DNA of 64,000 bases from Kryptolebias marmoratus (lineage: Eukaryota; Chordata; Actinopteri; Cyprinodontiformes; Rivulidae), in assembly GCF_001649575.2 (NCBI RefSeq), contig NC_051431.1, positions 16,021,866 through 16,085,865 of the forward strand, given 5' to 3'. Below are positions 36,264 through 48,895 of the stretch, in pieces; position 1 is the stretch's first letter, and every line of letters begins with the position of its first letter. The notes beneath the pieces are model-generated. The model was not told the origin of the DNA, did not search any database, and saw only the letters and a program-made list of their open reading frames with translations. The position numbers were made by a program, and so were the translations under genes.

Positions 36264-38213
36264 TGTATTTTTCCATCTGCTGTTAATTGCTTTATATTTT
36301 CTTAATCCTAATGTTTTAACAACATTTACATAGATTCTTTTTTTTCCCCAGAGAGTCTCAAACTCAAATTTCAGTGCTTTTTTGATCCAATTCATAGTGA
36401 GACCAAAGGGTTTACTCACAAACACTAATACATTTCAGTGCCTGCTCTCTACCTGACTACTCAAGCATAATAACAAATTTCTGTTTCTTTTCCAGGAGGC
36501 ATCCAAAATTATTCTCGGAAATGAAAGCAAGGAGCTATGTACGTAAAAGAAGAAAGCAGGGAAAAGAGGAAATGATTGTCTCAACCAGAAAGACATGATC
36601 TCAGTTTAGAAATAAACCAAAGCGGAAAAGACAATAAAAAATGAAACAGACAATGAAAAGCAGTACAAAGATTCCCTCAACCCGTCTAAATAAACTGTTT
36701 GAAACTTTTAGAAAAAAAAAATACTGCTTACTCTACTACTTATTCTACAAACTTGTTTGGAATGACTGATGGTACCAGGGGAAGAAATGTACAAAAAAAA
36801 ATTAAATAACATAAAAAACGTCAATAATGTTTGATAGACATGAGAGCAAGTATGATTGTGAGGAGCAGAAATTAAAGTGATTGAGTGGATGAGCGTGAGA
36901 TGACAGGAGGTCAATAAAAGTGAGAGATGGAGATAGTTGTCAGGGAAGACGAGATATTAGGTAAAGGGGAAAGGAGGCGGCAGCGAAACAGAAGGCGGGA
37001 CAAAATGGATATGAGAAACAGCAACACAGAGTGACAAACAAATGACTTTAGATTTTGTAATAACTAAGCAAGCAAAAATTTAAAAGGAAAGAGAGAAAGT
37101 GATACAAAATAGGAGTAAAACAGTCTCATTAACCAGAGTTACTTATTAATTCTATGTAAGACATAACCTAGTTTTTTTCCCCTATTTTTAGTAGCACTCT
37201 GGGCATTTTTCTAATAAAAGCCAATGAAAACTATTACCTGGCATCATACTGCCTCCACCATGCCTCACTGTAGGGAAGCACGGTGGCGATAAGAGATGAT
37301 TAGTTTACTACATACTCATAATCAAATAGAAAATGCCTGACCGTAAACCTTCTTTAATTGAATTTGGGGAGTTTTAACCTAAGGGCAAAGTTTAGCCACA
37401 CTGGAGAAGTTGGTTTCTATTTTTCAAGTGACTGCATATTTGATTTTAGGCTTTTCAAATGTCTTTCTTAATCTTTTTTTCACTTTTGTCAATACAACTG
37501 GTTAGCTTAGACAACAAAATACAAGGTTTTTGCTTAAATTGCAGCCTTTCACAACCTTGTCAATACAAGCAAAGCATCACTTTGTGAGATCAGGATCTCT
37601 TGCCTCAGACACTTTGTGATCATTTGACTAAAAGTGGTTTTTAGAGAAAAAAGCCACCATTTTATTCTAGGTTGAAAATAAAGGATGTGGAAAGCGAGCA
37701 GAAAAAACAAAGGAGAGAAGATGAAGGTAGACCATTGGAGGTCATCAGTGTTTTTCCCTTCTTTTCATACCACTGTTACTTTGAGTGAGTCTCTGGAGAC
37801 AAACACACCGTATACACATTTACACTCACACATGCACTCCCTCTGAATGTTTCATGGCTTCCATTTCCAAGATTATATCTTTCAATTAAGATTGAGATGC
37901 TTGTCTTCTGGTCACTGTGTTTGTGCAGGTGTTTGTGAGAAAGCTAGAAGATGAAATTCTTTTAGAATATGTAACATCATCTATAACAAATACACACACA
38001 AAGTAAGACTACTTTTATAAAGTTTACTCTGGAAATTGTTTATACCATTGTCTGTAAGCAGAAAGCCTGTCAGCTGTGAAGCCTTTTGTGAAGCATGTGA
38101 AAACCAACAATTCTGTCTCCAAGTTGCATCAAGAGATGAGAGCAGAGTGTTTTTAGGTGGCTGTTTCCTCAGTGAGAAATTTACTAAAAGACATTTAAAG
38201 AGAGAGCAGATCT
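36264..38213. other. unique-looking sequence with a purine-rich tract
   Basis: The plus strand is purine-rich from about 36500 to 37110. An acceptor-like site (gtttcttttccag, ending 36495) is followed by a phase-2-ending open stretch whose phase does not fit the exon candidates. Confidence 0.4.
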
Positions 38214-38789
38214 TTTAAAGTGCTGTTCTGTTTAAAAATTACAAGCAATTAGTAGCTTACCTGTTGTTGATAATTCTTTGGTCTCAGTTTGGATAAACAG
38301 AGTTTAATTCTGACCAGACTGAAAACCTAAAGGCTAGTCTGAGTGGGGCCAAGACTAAAGTGGATTGTTGTCATTGTGAAACAATTCAACTCTCAGATAT
38401 TTTACAAAAGTATAGGTGAGCAGTGTTTTTTCTAAACAAAAAAAAAGAAGGAATTTTCCAGGAAGGGCCCTGGGATGCAACAGTGCAAGTGAAACAGCTA
38501 GGGGCTGCTGTTATTTGTTCTTGGAAATAACCATGAATTCTAAACAAATATAATGAAAAAGTCATAGTAAAGCGCTATAAAATAGCATTCTAGTGAAATG
38601 TTGTTTTAAGACAGAAGCAGTTCACTTTGGTCTTGATCATTCTTGGACTAATCATTAGCTCATCAAGCTAATTATAATTAAACTTCAAACTGAGTTTGTT
38701 TACAGAGAAATATGCGTTAGGTAAGATAATAAATTTTCATAACTTCTCCATAGAAACTTGCTTCAAAAGATCTGAACTATTGCTTTTAG
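38214..38789. mobile_element. family B MITE, copy 4, about full length
   Basis: It starts TTTAAAGTGCTGTTCTG and ends AAAAGATCTGAACTATTGC. The interior carries acagagtttaattctgacc, aagtggattgttgtcattg and cagttcactttggtcttga. A short A-run and a gctgctgttatttg segment interrupt it. Confidence 0.7.
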
Positions 38790-38909
38790 TGAAATGTGAG
38801 TCACCAAAGTGCTTCCATGCAAAGACAAACTTCAAAAACTAAACCTTCAGAGAGAGCTTCAGCTCTCTAAGTCATAAAAAACAGACCACACAACATCTTT
38901 GTTTAAAAC

Positions 38910-38960
38910 GTAGGTATGCAAGGCAGCAGGTGATATGCATTTCTTCAAGGAATGTGAGTT
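38910..38960 (-). repeat. family A head only, copy 10
   Basis: caaggcagcaggtgatatgc followed by atttcttcaaggaatg is the head and palindrome on the minus strand. No body is attached. Confidence 0.5.
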
Positions 38961-40129
38961 TTATTCACCTAAAAATAATAATAAAAAAACGTATCTTTAT
39001 ATCCATAATGGATTTACAGTAAATAATCCGGGTGCTGCTAACATGGTCTCTTCAGTGACCTAAACATCACTGAAACTAAAAGGACACAAAAACTGTAATT
39101 CACTCCAAGAAAAAAAAGAACAAACATGCTTACCTTATTTTGATCAAAATGAAAATTCTTAGACATCATTATATACTGTATCAGGGTAACAAGTCTCACC
39201 AAAGTAAAGTGAGCCTGTGATAAATACACCATGCTGAATTCCATTTAATCATGCATTTATACAGCATGCTCTCAGTGTCCCTTTCTCTACTCTCATTATG
39301 AATAAACTATTATTGCGCAGCATGTGGCACCTTGCTCTTGACTGAAAAGACTCTGACAGTGTAGATTGAAATGACACCTCTGTGAACATGCTTGTGTTCC
39401 TAATAGAGAATGCTGCCATGACCTCAAAAGCACCACTTACATAATGAGCAAGTGCAATCTCCGATCATCGTTCTCTGTCCCAGTTACATATTTTCTTTGT
39501 GCTTCTATACGCATGTGAACACAAACACAAAGGTTAGAAAAATAGCCAGATAGCAATGTGGTTAATTTGCACAGATTCATCAACACATTATGTCCCAGTA
39601 ATGCAGTGGTGTGAGGGTGTTGGTAAATAATTGTCGAAGTTAGAAAGCCTAGCATATCCACTCGAACAAACACCTATTATCAGCTGTCAGATTGTTATCC
39701 AAATATCCAATTACAGGTTGTCATGTTATGGTGTGTAAACAAACTAAATGATGCGAGTTTGCTCAGATAAAGCTGCACTCCTAGAGGATACAGTTCATCA
39801 TCTCATTTTGGTTTTCATTTATTCAGCCACTGTACCGAAAACTAAACCAGCTAAAACAGATACATATGGAGGAAGTGTTGTTATTTTAGTCAGGATCTGA
39901 ATCATTGACACTGATCCGCCTTTAAAATCAGAGCGAATTTGTGACAGTTCATTGTATATTTTTATGACATAAGAGGATCTCTTGTAGGATGGCAACAGCA
40001 CAAACATCCTGATGCATCATTAGTCTTGGTAAGTGCTAATATTTTCAGTGTAAAGGTATGACTGGACATAATGTTTCATAATAAATCAAATGTTTGATTA
40101 CTCACTACAGAGTCACAGAGTTTATCACC
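38961..40129. other. AT-rich sequence, nothing recognised
   Basis: No exon, element or RNA gene is supported. Confidence 0.4.
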
Positions 40130-40548
40130 ATCATCACATTAAAACCACATTGTGTTTTAATGAAACTCTCAGAAAGTACTAACTGGATGCACATCTACAT
40201 CCGATTAACTTTTGGAGTTAACCTAGGTCAAGATGGCTGCCACAGCTAATCAATTTTAGCCAACACAAAATTGACTATAACTCAGTCAATCTAACTACTG
40301 GGCTCTCCTGAGCTAAAATCTGATAGGACAGTACCTGGGACTTACTCATTACATGTACTCTGTGCTCTGTATGCTAACAGAATCATGTGAGGTCAAGCAG
40401 TATTGTGTAAAATCACTCATAACTCTGTTTTTAATGTTTGACCAAAATGTCTATAACTCATAATTTCATTTCTCAATATAAGATTATCCTAGACTAAAAG
40501 TCTGTCATAGAAGGCGACAGCAATGTGCGTTTCTTCAAGACTTGCTAT
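40130..40548 (-). repeat. family A repeat, copy 11, near full length
   Basis: Read on the minus strand it begins at the degenerate head (agtcttgaagaaacgcac), passes through actgagttatagtcaatttt and gtggcagccatcttgacc, and ends before a truncated tail near 40130. Confidence 0.75.
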
Positions 40549-42384
40549 GACTTTCATTACAAGTCAAGTAATATCATTTTGAGATTCAAAAAACTACATG
40601 TTTGTTAGTATGACTTTTCCTCAGGACGTAAAAACTATTTTTGTAGCTCTGTGTTTCTGTAATTATTAGTTCTACTTTTATCTTGTTTTCTTTTTCCTGT
40701 TGTGTTATTTGTTTTTATTTATTTTATTTTTTGTTGCCTCATCTGTGCTCAGGTGTTCACTAAAGCATTTGCCCCAGTGTAAAACTCATCAGGCCACAGA
40801 TTCCACACACTGTTGTAGCAGATGAAGAGTGCTGATAATATTCTATGATCAAGTGAGCAAAGGTTTATAACAGCAAATGACACAGTCTCTGTGCAAAGCA
40901 ACCATCCACAATGCTTTCCTTTATCTGCTGTTGATCATACTCAACCTCTTCTTTGTCTTGGATTGCAGTCCTAATGATAGCCCATGTGTCACCAGAGTTG
41001 TCAGAAAATTCTGGGATGCAAGCAGTCAGCCTACGAGGAAGCCTATAGCCTAACAGATGCGAAAATCACAAGTTTTACTAAAGGTGGAATCACACTGAAT
41101 GACATGTTTGGAGAAATTCACGCGGAAATTCGAGCCAAATTTTTATTCTTTCGGAAAAACTTTGGCTTGCAAACATGTTCAAAATTCGAGCAACACAAGA
41201 GCAAGGCCCTGCAAAGGATATTTAGAACCCCTGCAAACGTTTTGAGACATTTTGGAAGCTCCCTCAAAAATTCTGTTCACACTTTGTCCCTAACAATTAC
41301 AGCTCAGTGAAATACTACCTTAAATTATAATTTGAGATTAATGTCGGTGATCCTGTAATTACCACTGATTTATTTAAAAATTATATACGCATATTTAAGC
41401 ATGTACCTCAAATTATCTGCCATTGTTGTTGCGGCTGCTCTTCTTGTTCCTAACAAACCTTTATCTTTTTGTCTCATTCTGTCATCAATTATTACACTTT
41501 TCCTTCTGCTCAATTTGTGAGGGTGAAGTGAATCTTGTCTTTGATTCACACACACATTCACACACCCATAAAGCCACAGGATAAACAAACTACATAACCC
41601 TGACATCAATATGTCAACAGTAGTGCTGGCTGATTGTCAGGATCAATTGACACCGTGTGTATTAAGCTGCAGCTTCGCTCAATAAAACCGGATCAGCACT
41701 TTTTGCAGTGCTGTTACACAGAGCCTCTGCTGTTTCAGTAAATTCTACCTCAGTCATGTATCCTTGTCTTTATTGAACTGTGCCTAGTCATTGCATTCAT
41801 TTGACTTTAGTGGACAACACATTTACTCATTTTCAGTAGTGTGTACAATCAGATTATAAAAGAGAAAATGTCTTTATGGCCTGTTTTTGTGTAGTGTGGG
41901 TTTTTTTTTTTTGTAAAAGTTCATTAGATACATGACAAAAGAGAACAACGCCCAAACAATAAAACCTAGAGTCTGGAAAACAATGAAATACATCAGCAAT
42001 AGTGTTTCTGACACTTATCGAGTTTTGTATTTGTGACTTTGTGGGAGGAAACACAGAAACAGAAACAGCCACATTGTCTCTCGTTGGCATTTCAGTGGCT
42101 GTTTGCTCATTAGTTCTGCATCAGACTTACAGACTTATTGATGGCATAGTTTAGTTCAAGCTACAGTGTGAAAAATGAAAAATTAAAGACTTCAAATGAA
42201 TAATTCAATACAAGTATTGTCACAATAATTATTTTGTTTTGACCAAGTTGTTGTTATTTCTAATAGTATTGTTATATATTTAGAAAAAAAACTTTTTGCA
42301 AGAAGTTTACTTGCTTTTCTGCATGTTTAAACAAGGCACAGTCTGGCAGTAAGTAACTCATTGATAAAAAACTATTTTTTACAG
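40549..42384. other. unique-looking sequence; possible MITE at 41083-41300
   Basis: 41083-41300 begins gtggaatcacactgaat and ends attctgttcacactttgtcc, a loose inverted pair of a kind found in teleost MITEs. Everything else is unassigned. Confidence 0.3.

Positions 42385-42436
<52 letters not shown>
42385..42436. repeat. (TATC)n microsatellite, 13 units
   Basis: A perfect tetranucleotide array of 52 bp, likely polymorphic in length. Confidence 0.97.
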
Positions 42437-42438
<2 letters not shown>

Positions 42439-43239
42439 CAAATTAAAGTAGGTAGGTAGGCATTTGCAGTAATATAAAAAACAAGAGTAGTTTGTTTTAA
42501 TAAACGAACAAAAAAGTTGAACAATTTTAGGCAAATTCAAACTAAGATATCATCCTATTAGCTGATTTAGCTCACAAGGTGTTTGCATTTGCAAAACAAG
42601 CTGCCTCAAAGCTTCCATTAACTTCACTTTTACCACTTATTTTTTGATTCTCACTAAAGCCGCATTGTTAATTATTTTGCACTCTATGCAAAAGTTTCAA
42701 TGATCACTTGAAAGAATGAATTAGTTTGCAGAAAGAATAAACACAAAATGGAAAGAAAAGCTGTTGGAAAAAGACCAAGGTCCTTTGTGGCACCAGAAAT
42801 GCACTCAATCTGTCATGAAAACATCTCTGAAGATAAACCCTTTTCTTGTACTTCCAGACATAGAGACTGTCATGTATTCCACACACGCTCAGACTAATGC
42901 ATAAACTATGTCCTTTTTATCTAAAGGTATTTCTTGCATATTTAATCTCAAAATAACTAAAATATGAAGATTAAGTTTTACTGAAAGATTACCTTGAGTG
43001 ACGAACTCCCGAGTGTATTTGAATGTCAGGGAATACGCGTCTCCATGAGAGAATGTGTGCTTTCAGTCCTTTTCAGTCAAGCTAATAATGTCTTCATCTT
43101 GTTGAAGAAACAGCATTCAGTCTATCGCTGTAGAAGTGCTTCTCACAGCTTCATTCAATGTCTGTAAAAGTGACAAAAAAGGTATAATCCACAAGCAGGG
43201 TTTTCTCTAAGCTTAACACTGGAAATCAATTATTCAGCT
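42437..43239. other. unique-looking sequence
   Basis: Nothing repeated or exon-like is supported. Confidence 0.4.
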
Positions 43240-43249
43240 CCACACCTGA

Positions 43250-43780
43250 GGTGATGGGAGACGTCAGGTTAAAAGGGGCGTCCAACATAGTCTGGTTAAC
43301 TTGTGGTACTCGGAGACAGCTGACATGTACCTGCGGGCTAATAGAAGTGCATTTTGGGAAGTTGAGAAAGCAAAAACTAAAGTGTGGTGGGAGTCTGGTG
43401 AGGCCAGGCATAAGAATTTTGATTAACCTTGATAACAGTCTTGAAAACCTGTTACACGCTTCAGAGTGATGACAGTTTGCCAGCACTGAGTCAGGCGGTA
43501 GTAGGATTTCATTCATACAAACTGATACACCTTCTGTAATAGAAGTACGGGCATTTGGAGTGGACAGGCCTTAAACTGGAGCTGAGATCTTTAAGGCTCT
43601 GGGGGATTAATAACATTTACCCTGAGTTCTTCAAGGTCCCAGATGTCTGTGCAATATTTGCACAGAGGTCAAGAACAGTATTTCCAGAATGCCACACTAA
43701 GTTAGTTGTCCAGTATTTCTTTTTTGTAAAAAGGGACCAGAGGGTGTGCTCCAACTATGCAGTGTTGCCAACTTAGCAAC
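43250..43780 (+). pseudogene. LINE ORF2 relic (RTE-like, reverse transcriptase N-terminal part)
   Basis: Two consecutive plus-strand open stretches, in different frames, follow the order of a teleost LINE ORF2. At 43251-43469, VRLKGASNIVWLTCGTRRQL resembles the linker before the RT domain. At 43555-43776, YPEFFKVPDVCAIF and KRDQRVCSNYA correspond to the first RT motifs (a PEFLKALD-like then a KGDRRVCSNYRG-like sequence). Frameshifts, the loss of the glycine after NY and the abrupt end show it is dead. Both ends are truncated. Family assignment is from remembered motifs. Confidence 0.7.
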
Positions 43781-43790
43781 ATTCAGATCC

Positions 43791-44861
43791 CTCTAGCAAC
43801 TCTTTTTCAAAAAAGTGACTAGGGACAAAACTTTTAACTGTTTCTGGTGTTCTTAAATACTTTTGGAGACGCTAACGTATTGTAAATATTGTTCTTATTA
43901 TTCTCAACAAGCAGGGGGTGCTGTCATGGGCCCCTCTTCTGGCCCAAAGCACTCAGTCTTTGGGCAGCATCCCTCCCAGCTGCAGTAGCAGGAGATGTTC
44001 ACCTGCTCACTTCCAGACAGCAGATGAATGCATGAGCCAACACTGACTGATCTTTCTCTGGTTTACAGTCAGGGGCAATGTAAATGTTCAAGTTTACATG
44101 TCTTGTTGTAGGCCTCCAAGTTATAAGGTCATTTATATTTCTAAGCATATGTATTTATATTGTTTTTTAATAACTCTTTTTTTCTCTACCATGACATTAT
44201 TCATCTATCCTACAGTATCAATTACAATTATATACATGCCCAATTATGGAAATGAGTTTATGATGTCATTTAGTGACTTCAAGCAAGTTTTAGGACAGCC
44301 AATATCTACTTTCATTACTGAGAAGTTGGTAACACTGCACCCTTTAGAGAATCACATTTATGAACTTCCCTGAGAGAATCCATGCCAGAGAGAAGGGTCC
44401 AGATGCCAGTAGGACCTCAAATTCAGAAAGAAAAAAAAAAGTTTCTTTTTAATTTGCTTGTTTTTGTAGTTCTTTTTAACTTATTGGTGGATAGCTGACT
44501 AGCTCTTTCTCCTTGTAAAGATTATGGTGGAAGTCTCAAATTTGGTTCAAGGGTTTCTTAGACGTATATAAAACTTAAAATCATGGACCTTGGGCATGAT
44601 TAGGTTTTCAGTATTAACCATTTAGACTTCAGAAAAAGATAGTGTGACCTAAATGCTATAACCTCTGTCACATTTCAAATGAATCATAACTAAGTGACAA
44701 ATCCCACAAGCAGGCAAACTGTAGGGATGTGAAATTAATAACTTATTAAGTAAAAGTACAAGAAATTTCATGAATATCACTATTAATTCTAAAGTTCGAA
44801 GGAAAGCCATTAAATCAAGATATATTGGATCCACTCAGCTTAATTTTCCATGCTTAAAAAA
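43791..44861. other. unique-looking sequence
   Basis: No element or exon is supported in this stretch. Confidence 0.4.
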
Positions 44862-45083
44862 AAAGCTAGCTGCTGCTGCTGCTGCTGCTGTTATTTGTGG
44901 TGGCAAATACCCTTAGAATTCAATCTGAAAAAACATTTTCAGACAGCACAAATCCACTTTAGTTCTGAAGTGCTAATAGCTAGCTTTAGGGACAAGACTA
45001 AATGATATATATATAAAATTCACTGAACTGTTCATAATTTTAAAACTTGAACTTCATTTTAAAAAATCTGAGGTATCCTTTAA
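44862..45083. mobile_element. family B fragment, copy 5, with (CTG)7
   Basis: The right end AAAAATCTGAGGTATCCTTTAA matches the family B terminus, and cagcacaaatccactttagt matches its interior. A perfect (CTG)7 tract lies at 44870-44890, where other copies have gctgctgctg-like variants, so the triplet expansion arose within the element. Confidence 0.55.
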
Positions 45084-46447
45084 CCATTGATTCTACAGTG
45101 GTCATTTGGCAATAATTCAATATTCCATTTAAGTTTAAATTACAGTTTATTTTATAACATAATAACAAATATAATTATCCGTTTTTCAAACATAAAGTAT
45201 TACTATTGCAGTTATAAAAAAATAGACCTTAAAATATCATCATCAACATGTTTTATATCTTGTGTACAAAAAAAATCATAACTACTGTACCTGGTTTGTT
45301 AGGTTCAGCAGTTGAAATCTGTGTACAGTAAAAAGACCTTGTAGTGGACTTTTGTGATCAGGTAAGCCACAGCCATATTAGATAAAATTATCCTTTTTTT
45401 AATACATTTCCTGCCAAAATAAGTTTCACAGGGTTGCACCTACTTTTTCATTTTACAAGTGCACGGATACAAAAACACACAAGATTCTACTGCTGCAGGG
45501 AGCTTGATTACAGCCATTACCAAGGTGACAGCAGTGGCACAGTTAATGATATCTGTGTTATACACACAGGAGAGCTTTGTGGTGAGTTATTAATACTAAA
45601 ATGCCATGTCTTTTATGGATTTATCAATAAAGACAGTTTCAATAGGTACAGCTGCTTCACACCAGTGAATATTCATCTACAATGCAAATAATGTGTGTGT
45701 TTTTGCTTTACAACATTATTGTGGTCACTATAGTTGTGTAGTACAACCTCTCTATGAGAGATAAAATGCTGGTCCTAATGAGTTTAAATGCTGCTTAAGG
45801 GGGAAAAATGGTTTAAGGCTAAAGGTGCAATTAGTCTACAGTTAAGGTTAAAGTAAGGGGTAATGAGACTGTATATAAACAGAGAGTTCACTCAAGGATA
45901 ATTAAACAAGGGTATGTTTATGAGTGTGTGTAACAGATAAAGCAAGTCAGTATTATGTTCTGCAGCAACTCACATTATCAACTTCCTCACAACATTTATA
46001 CAATTACTGTATTTTCCAAATATCTATAAATATCCTGGTTTCACCTTTATTGCCTTACCTTCTACCTTTAATCTAACATTCATTAAATATATCTGAATTA
46101 TAACTGTTGCTCAAACATTATTTTCTTGCTTTAACATTTAGTAATTTGTCTGTTATCATGTATTGAGAAAGACCTGACACATTATAATGTTTGTGTATTT
46201 TAGGTAACCACTTAGCTGTTGTCTTCTTCTGACTCTGTTGGTGTTATACACAGTAGCTTGGTATAAGTATTTAATATCTAAAGTAAACATAAACCCTCTT
46301 CAGTTATGCACAACAATAGTCTGACAGAAACTAAATGTGTCAAGGTCATGTTTAAATGAGCACCCTACAGCTTTTCTGTACATTTTACAAAGGCAGTTTT
46401 ACAAGACCAAGCCTAACAGCATTCCTGTGTATTTTTTATACCCAGCA
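45084..46447. other. AT-rich sequence, nothing recognised
   Basis: A 12-nt GAGAGCTTTGTG between acceptor-like and donor-like motifs at 45570-45581 is noted and rejected. No element is supported. Confidence 0.4.
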
Positions 46448-46460
46448 CCAGTCTAAACTT

Positions 46461-46810
46461 TATCCACCCATCCATCTTCTTTACCTGCTTGTTCCTGTTC
46501 AGGGTTCCTTGTAGTTGGTGCCCATCTCCAGCAATCACTAAACAAAAGGCATGTTTCACCCTGAACAGGTCACTAGTCCATCACAGGGCCACAAAGAGAC
46601 AAACAAGACAGACAATCATTCATGCCCACACCCATTCCTGGGGACAATTGAAAGTAGCAAATTAACAGAACATGCATGTTTTTGGACTGTTGGAGGAAAC
46701 CGGAGAACCCGGAGAAAACCCACACATACACTTGAAGAGCATGCACACTCCACACGAAAAGGCCCCAGTGTGACACTCTGCTGCAAGGCAGCAGTGCTAA
46801 CTGTGCAGCC
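46461..46810 (-). mobile_element. tRNA-type SINE, about 350 bp, with target duplications
   Basis: Read on the minus strand it starts ggctgcacagttagcactgc, a tRNA-like head with an A-box-like segment, followed by a body with ctccgggttctccggtttcc, cagtccaaaaacatgcatg and cagggtgaaac. It ends in a ggatgggtgga tail. It is flanked by CCAGTCTAAACTT (46448-46460) and CCAGTCTGAACTT (46811-46823), a 13-bp duplication with one mismatch. The B-box region is damaged, so it is probably inactive. Confidence 0.85.
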
Positions 46811-46823
46811 CCAGTCTGAACTT

Positions 46824-48780
46824 CAGCAGTAATATTAAGAGAGCGAGAGAAAGGCAGTGTAGCGATTGGTTAATGTGATTTTTGATCAGCTACTCAGAGA
46901 AATTCCCCTGATGGCATCAATAAATTACAAGTTTCTTCTCAGTATTCTTGCCTATGATAATAAGATGCAGCACCTAAAGAAAATAAATAAGAAAAAAATG
47001 CCATTAAGCTTTTGAGCTGCATCGCATGCTCTCTGTCTGACTATGCATCAATTTATTCAACTGCTGACAAGGTACTCTGGGTTTTATAAGCAGTAAATCA
47101 CTTTGAAAGTACTGCGGCATCTACCACAACAGTTTGATTCAAGTCTTACCAAAGACATTGAAAACAAATCCTCTTATCTTTGTTGTGTTTCTGACAGATG
47201 GAAAAAGCAAAAAAAAAAAAAAGCAAATGGCAAAGTTAAAACACCAGGGCTGGGTGGCTTTTTTGATACTGTTGAGTCCACTTCAGATTTATACTTCAGT
47301 ATACAGTATTACAATCTGCCTTGATGTTATAGTTGTTTTATCACTGCATGTAATATGACAACCTTTAAAGGGTTTGCAGTATATTGTGTTATAACTTTAG
47401 TTTCTAAAATAAAGACTCATCACAGTAATTATTCTATAAATTAATATTGCATCACTGAACAAAGTCATAAATAATAAAATAAAAAAATGCCTTAAACAAA
47501 ATGTTCATAACACTGTAAAATCATAATTTACAGGACTATTTTTTTATATTAGTAACAGGCCTAACGGTGTATTGGTCTTATCAACTCAGAGCAGAAGATG
47601 CAGCAAGCTGGGAATCTTGGCAAAATGAAGATCTATATTCAAAGAGCTGATCCATATTCAGATGTGCACAGAATGAAAGCATGTAATATTAAATGTCCAC
47701 TGATGTCATCTTATCAATAAGCAGTCTTCTTTCTGTCTGCTATGGAACCCATCTGCACCGCTGCACCAGTTTTTAGTTTTGAGAGAATGATCAGCCTTCT
47801 TTTCTCCCTTAGCCTCCACTCCATGGCCAGTGTACCACTGCCATTACATGTACTATTAGGTTCATATTAGGTCATAAAATTAAATGAGGTAATGCCAGAG
47901 AATGCCTGTGTATTAATCACAGTGCAAGCAAGTTGTGACATCAACATGGTGGAATTGGTGTTACTGTATATGTGACTATGTGCACTCACTGTGGTCCATC
48001 TCCTAAAGAGTAAGTATCACTACAGAGAAAATAATACACTACACAGTAAGAATGACCCTAGAAGAAGTCGTACAGGAAGTATATTAATAATACAGAAACA
48101 ACTATGAACTTTTAGACAAACCATTTTATCAATGATATTTAAAATGATATCTTGGCTATGTTTGGACATTGTGGACTACAATATTACCTTATTTCTGTAC
48201 AATCTTTTACAACACTTACCTACAATATTTTAGTGTGTTCCAATTGGACTCAGATATATACAGTATGTTTCAGTTTCAATTTGAAGAAAATTAACTGACT
48301 TTCCAAGCTGGAATTCCAGCTTGGAAAACTGGAGGTTTAAAATCCAATATGGCTGCTTCACACATACAATGTGGTCCTAGCTGGATAAAAATAAACAATT
48401 TATTTACACTTCTGTTACTTTGTATTTTATTAAGCCAGTCACACACAATGTCCATCCTTTATTCATGAGCATGTCAGTGCTGTTTAAAACCATTAAATGC
48501 AGAAAAACATTTTATTGACTTATGTTGCTGAAAGTAGTTAACCTGGTCACCGAGCACAATGAATAGTAAATTCTACTGTTTATCTGACTTGTGACTAGAA
48601 TACGGTAAAATTGTACATGTGATGTCAATCTCAGATTTGAGTTCCTACTTTCAAGGTAAATGGTCTACAGCAGTTTTTACTCAGCCTGTTTATAAGGAGC
48701 ACAGATTTTGTGAACCAAGTTCCTGGTTCAAAATGAAAATAATAAGATAGAAGAAGAAGAAAAAAAATTATTTAACTATT
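46824..48780. other. unique-looking sequence
   Basis: A short inverted pair, ccaagctggaattccagcttgg at 48302-48323, is a perfect 22-bp palindrome around the EcoRI-like GAATTC. Nothing else is recognised. Confidence 0.4.
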
Positions 48781-48895
48781 CAACCTTTTACTTTACTCAA
48801 CTGATCCTGTTCAGGGTCAAAGGGAGATGATGCCCAACTCCAGCAGTCGTTGTGTGAAATGTGGTTGAAACCCTGAACAGATCACTAGTCTGAGG
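48781..48895 (-). mobile_element. SINE fragment, decayed
   Basis: tcctgttcagggtcaaaggg, cccaactccagcagtcg and accctgaacagatcactagt align in order with the 46480-46580 section of the SINE. The tail and head are missing. Confidence 0.6.

Noticed and set aside
36060..36425. ORFs with poly-Ile, poly-Leu and poly-Asn
   Set aside because: They are all translations of the (TTA)24 repeat.
36496..36542. Possible 47-nt exon after gtttcttttccag
   Set aside because: It enters in phase 0 but leaves in phase 2, so it cannot join the next exon candidate, and its donor is weak.
41083..41300. MITE with 'tcacact' ends
   Set aside because: The inverted ends align only loosely and no target duplication is visible, so it is mentioned but not called as an element.
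45570..45581. 12-nt possible microexon GAGAGCTTTGTG
   Set aside because: The acceptor has almost no pyrimidine tract. In a 64-kb window such AG...GT pairs are expected by chance.
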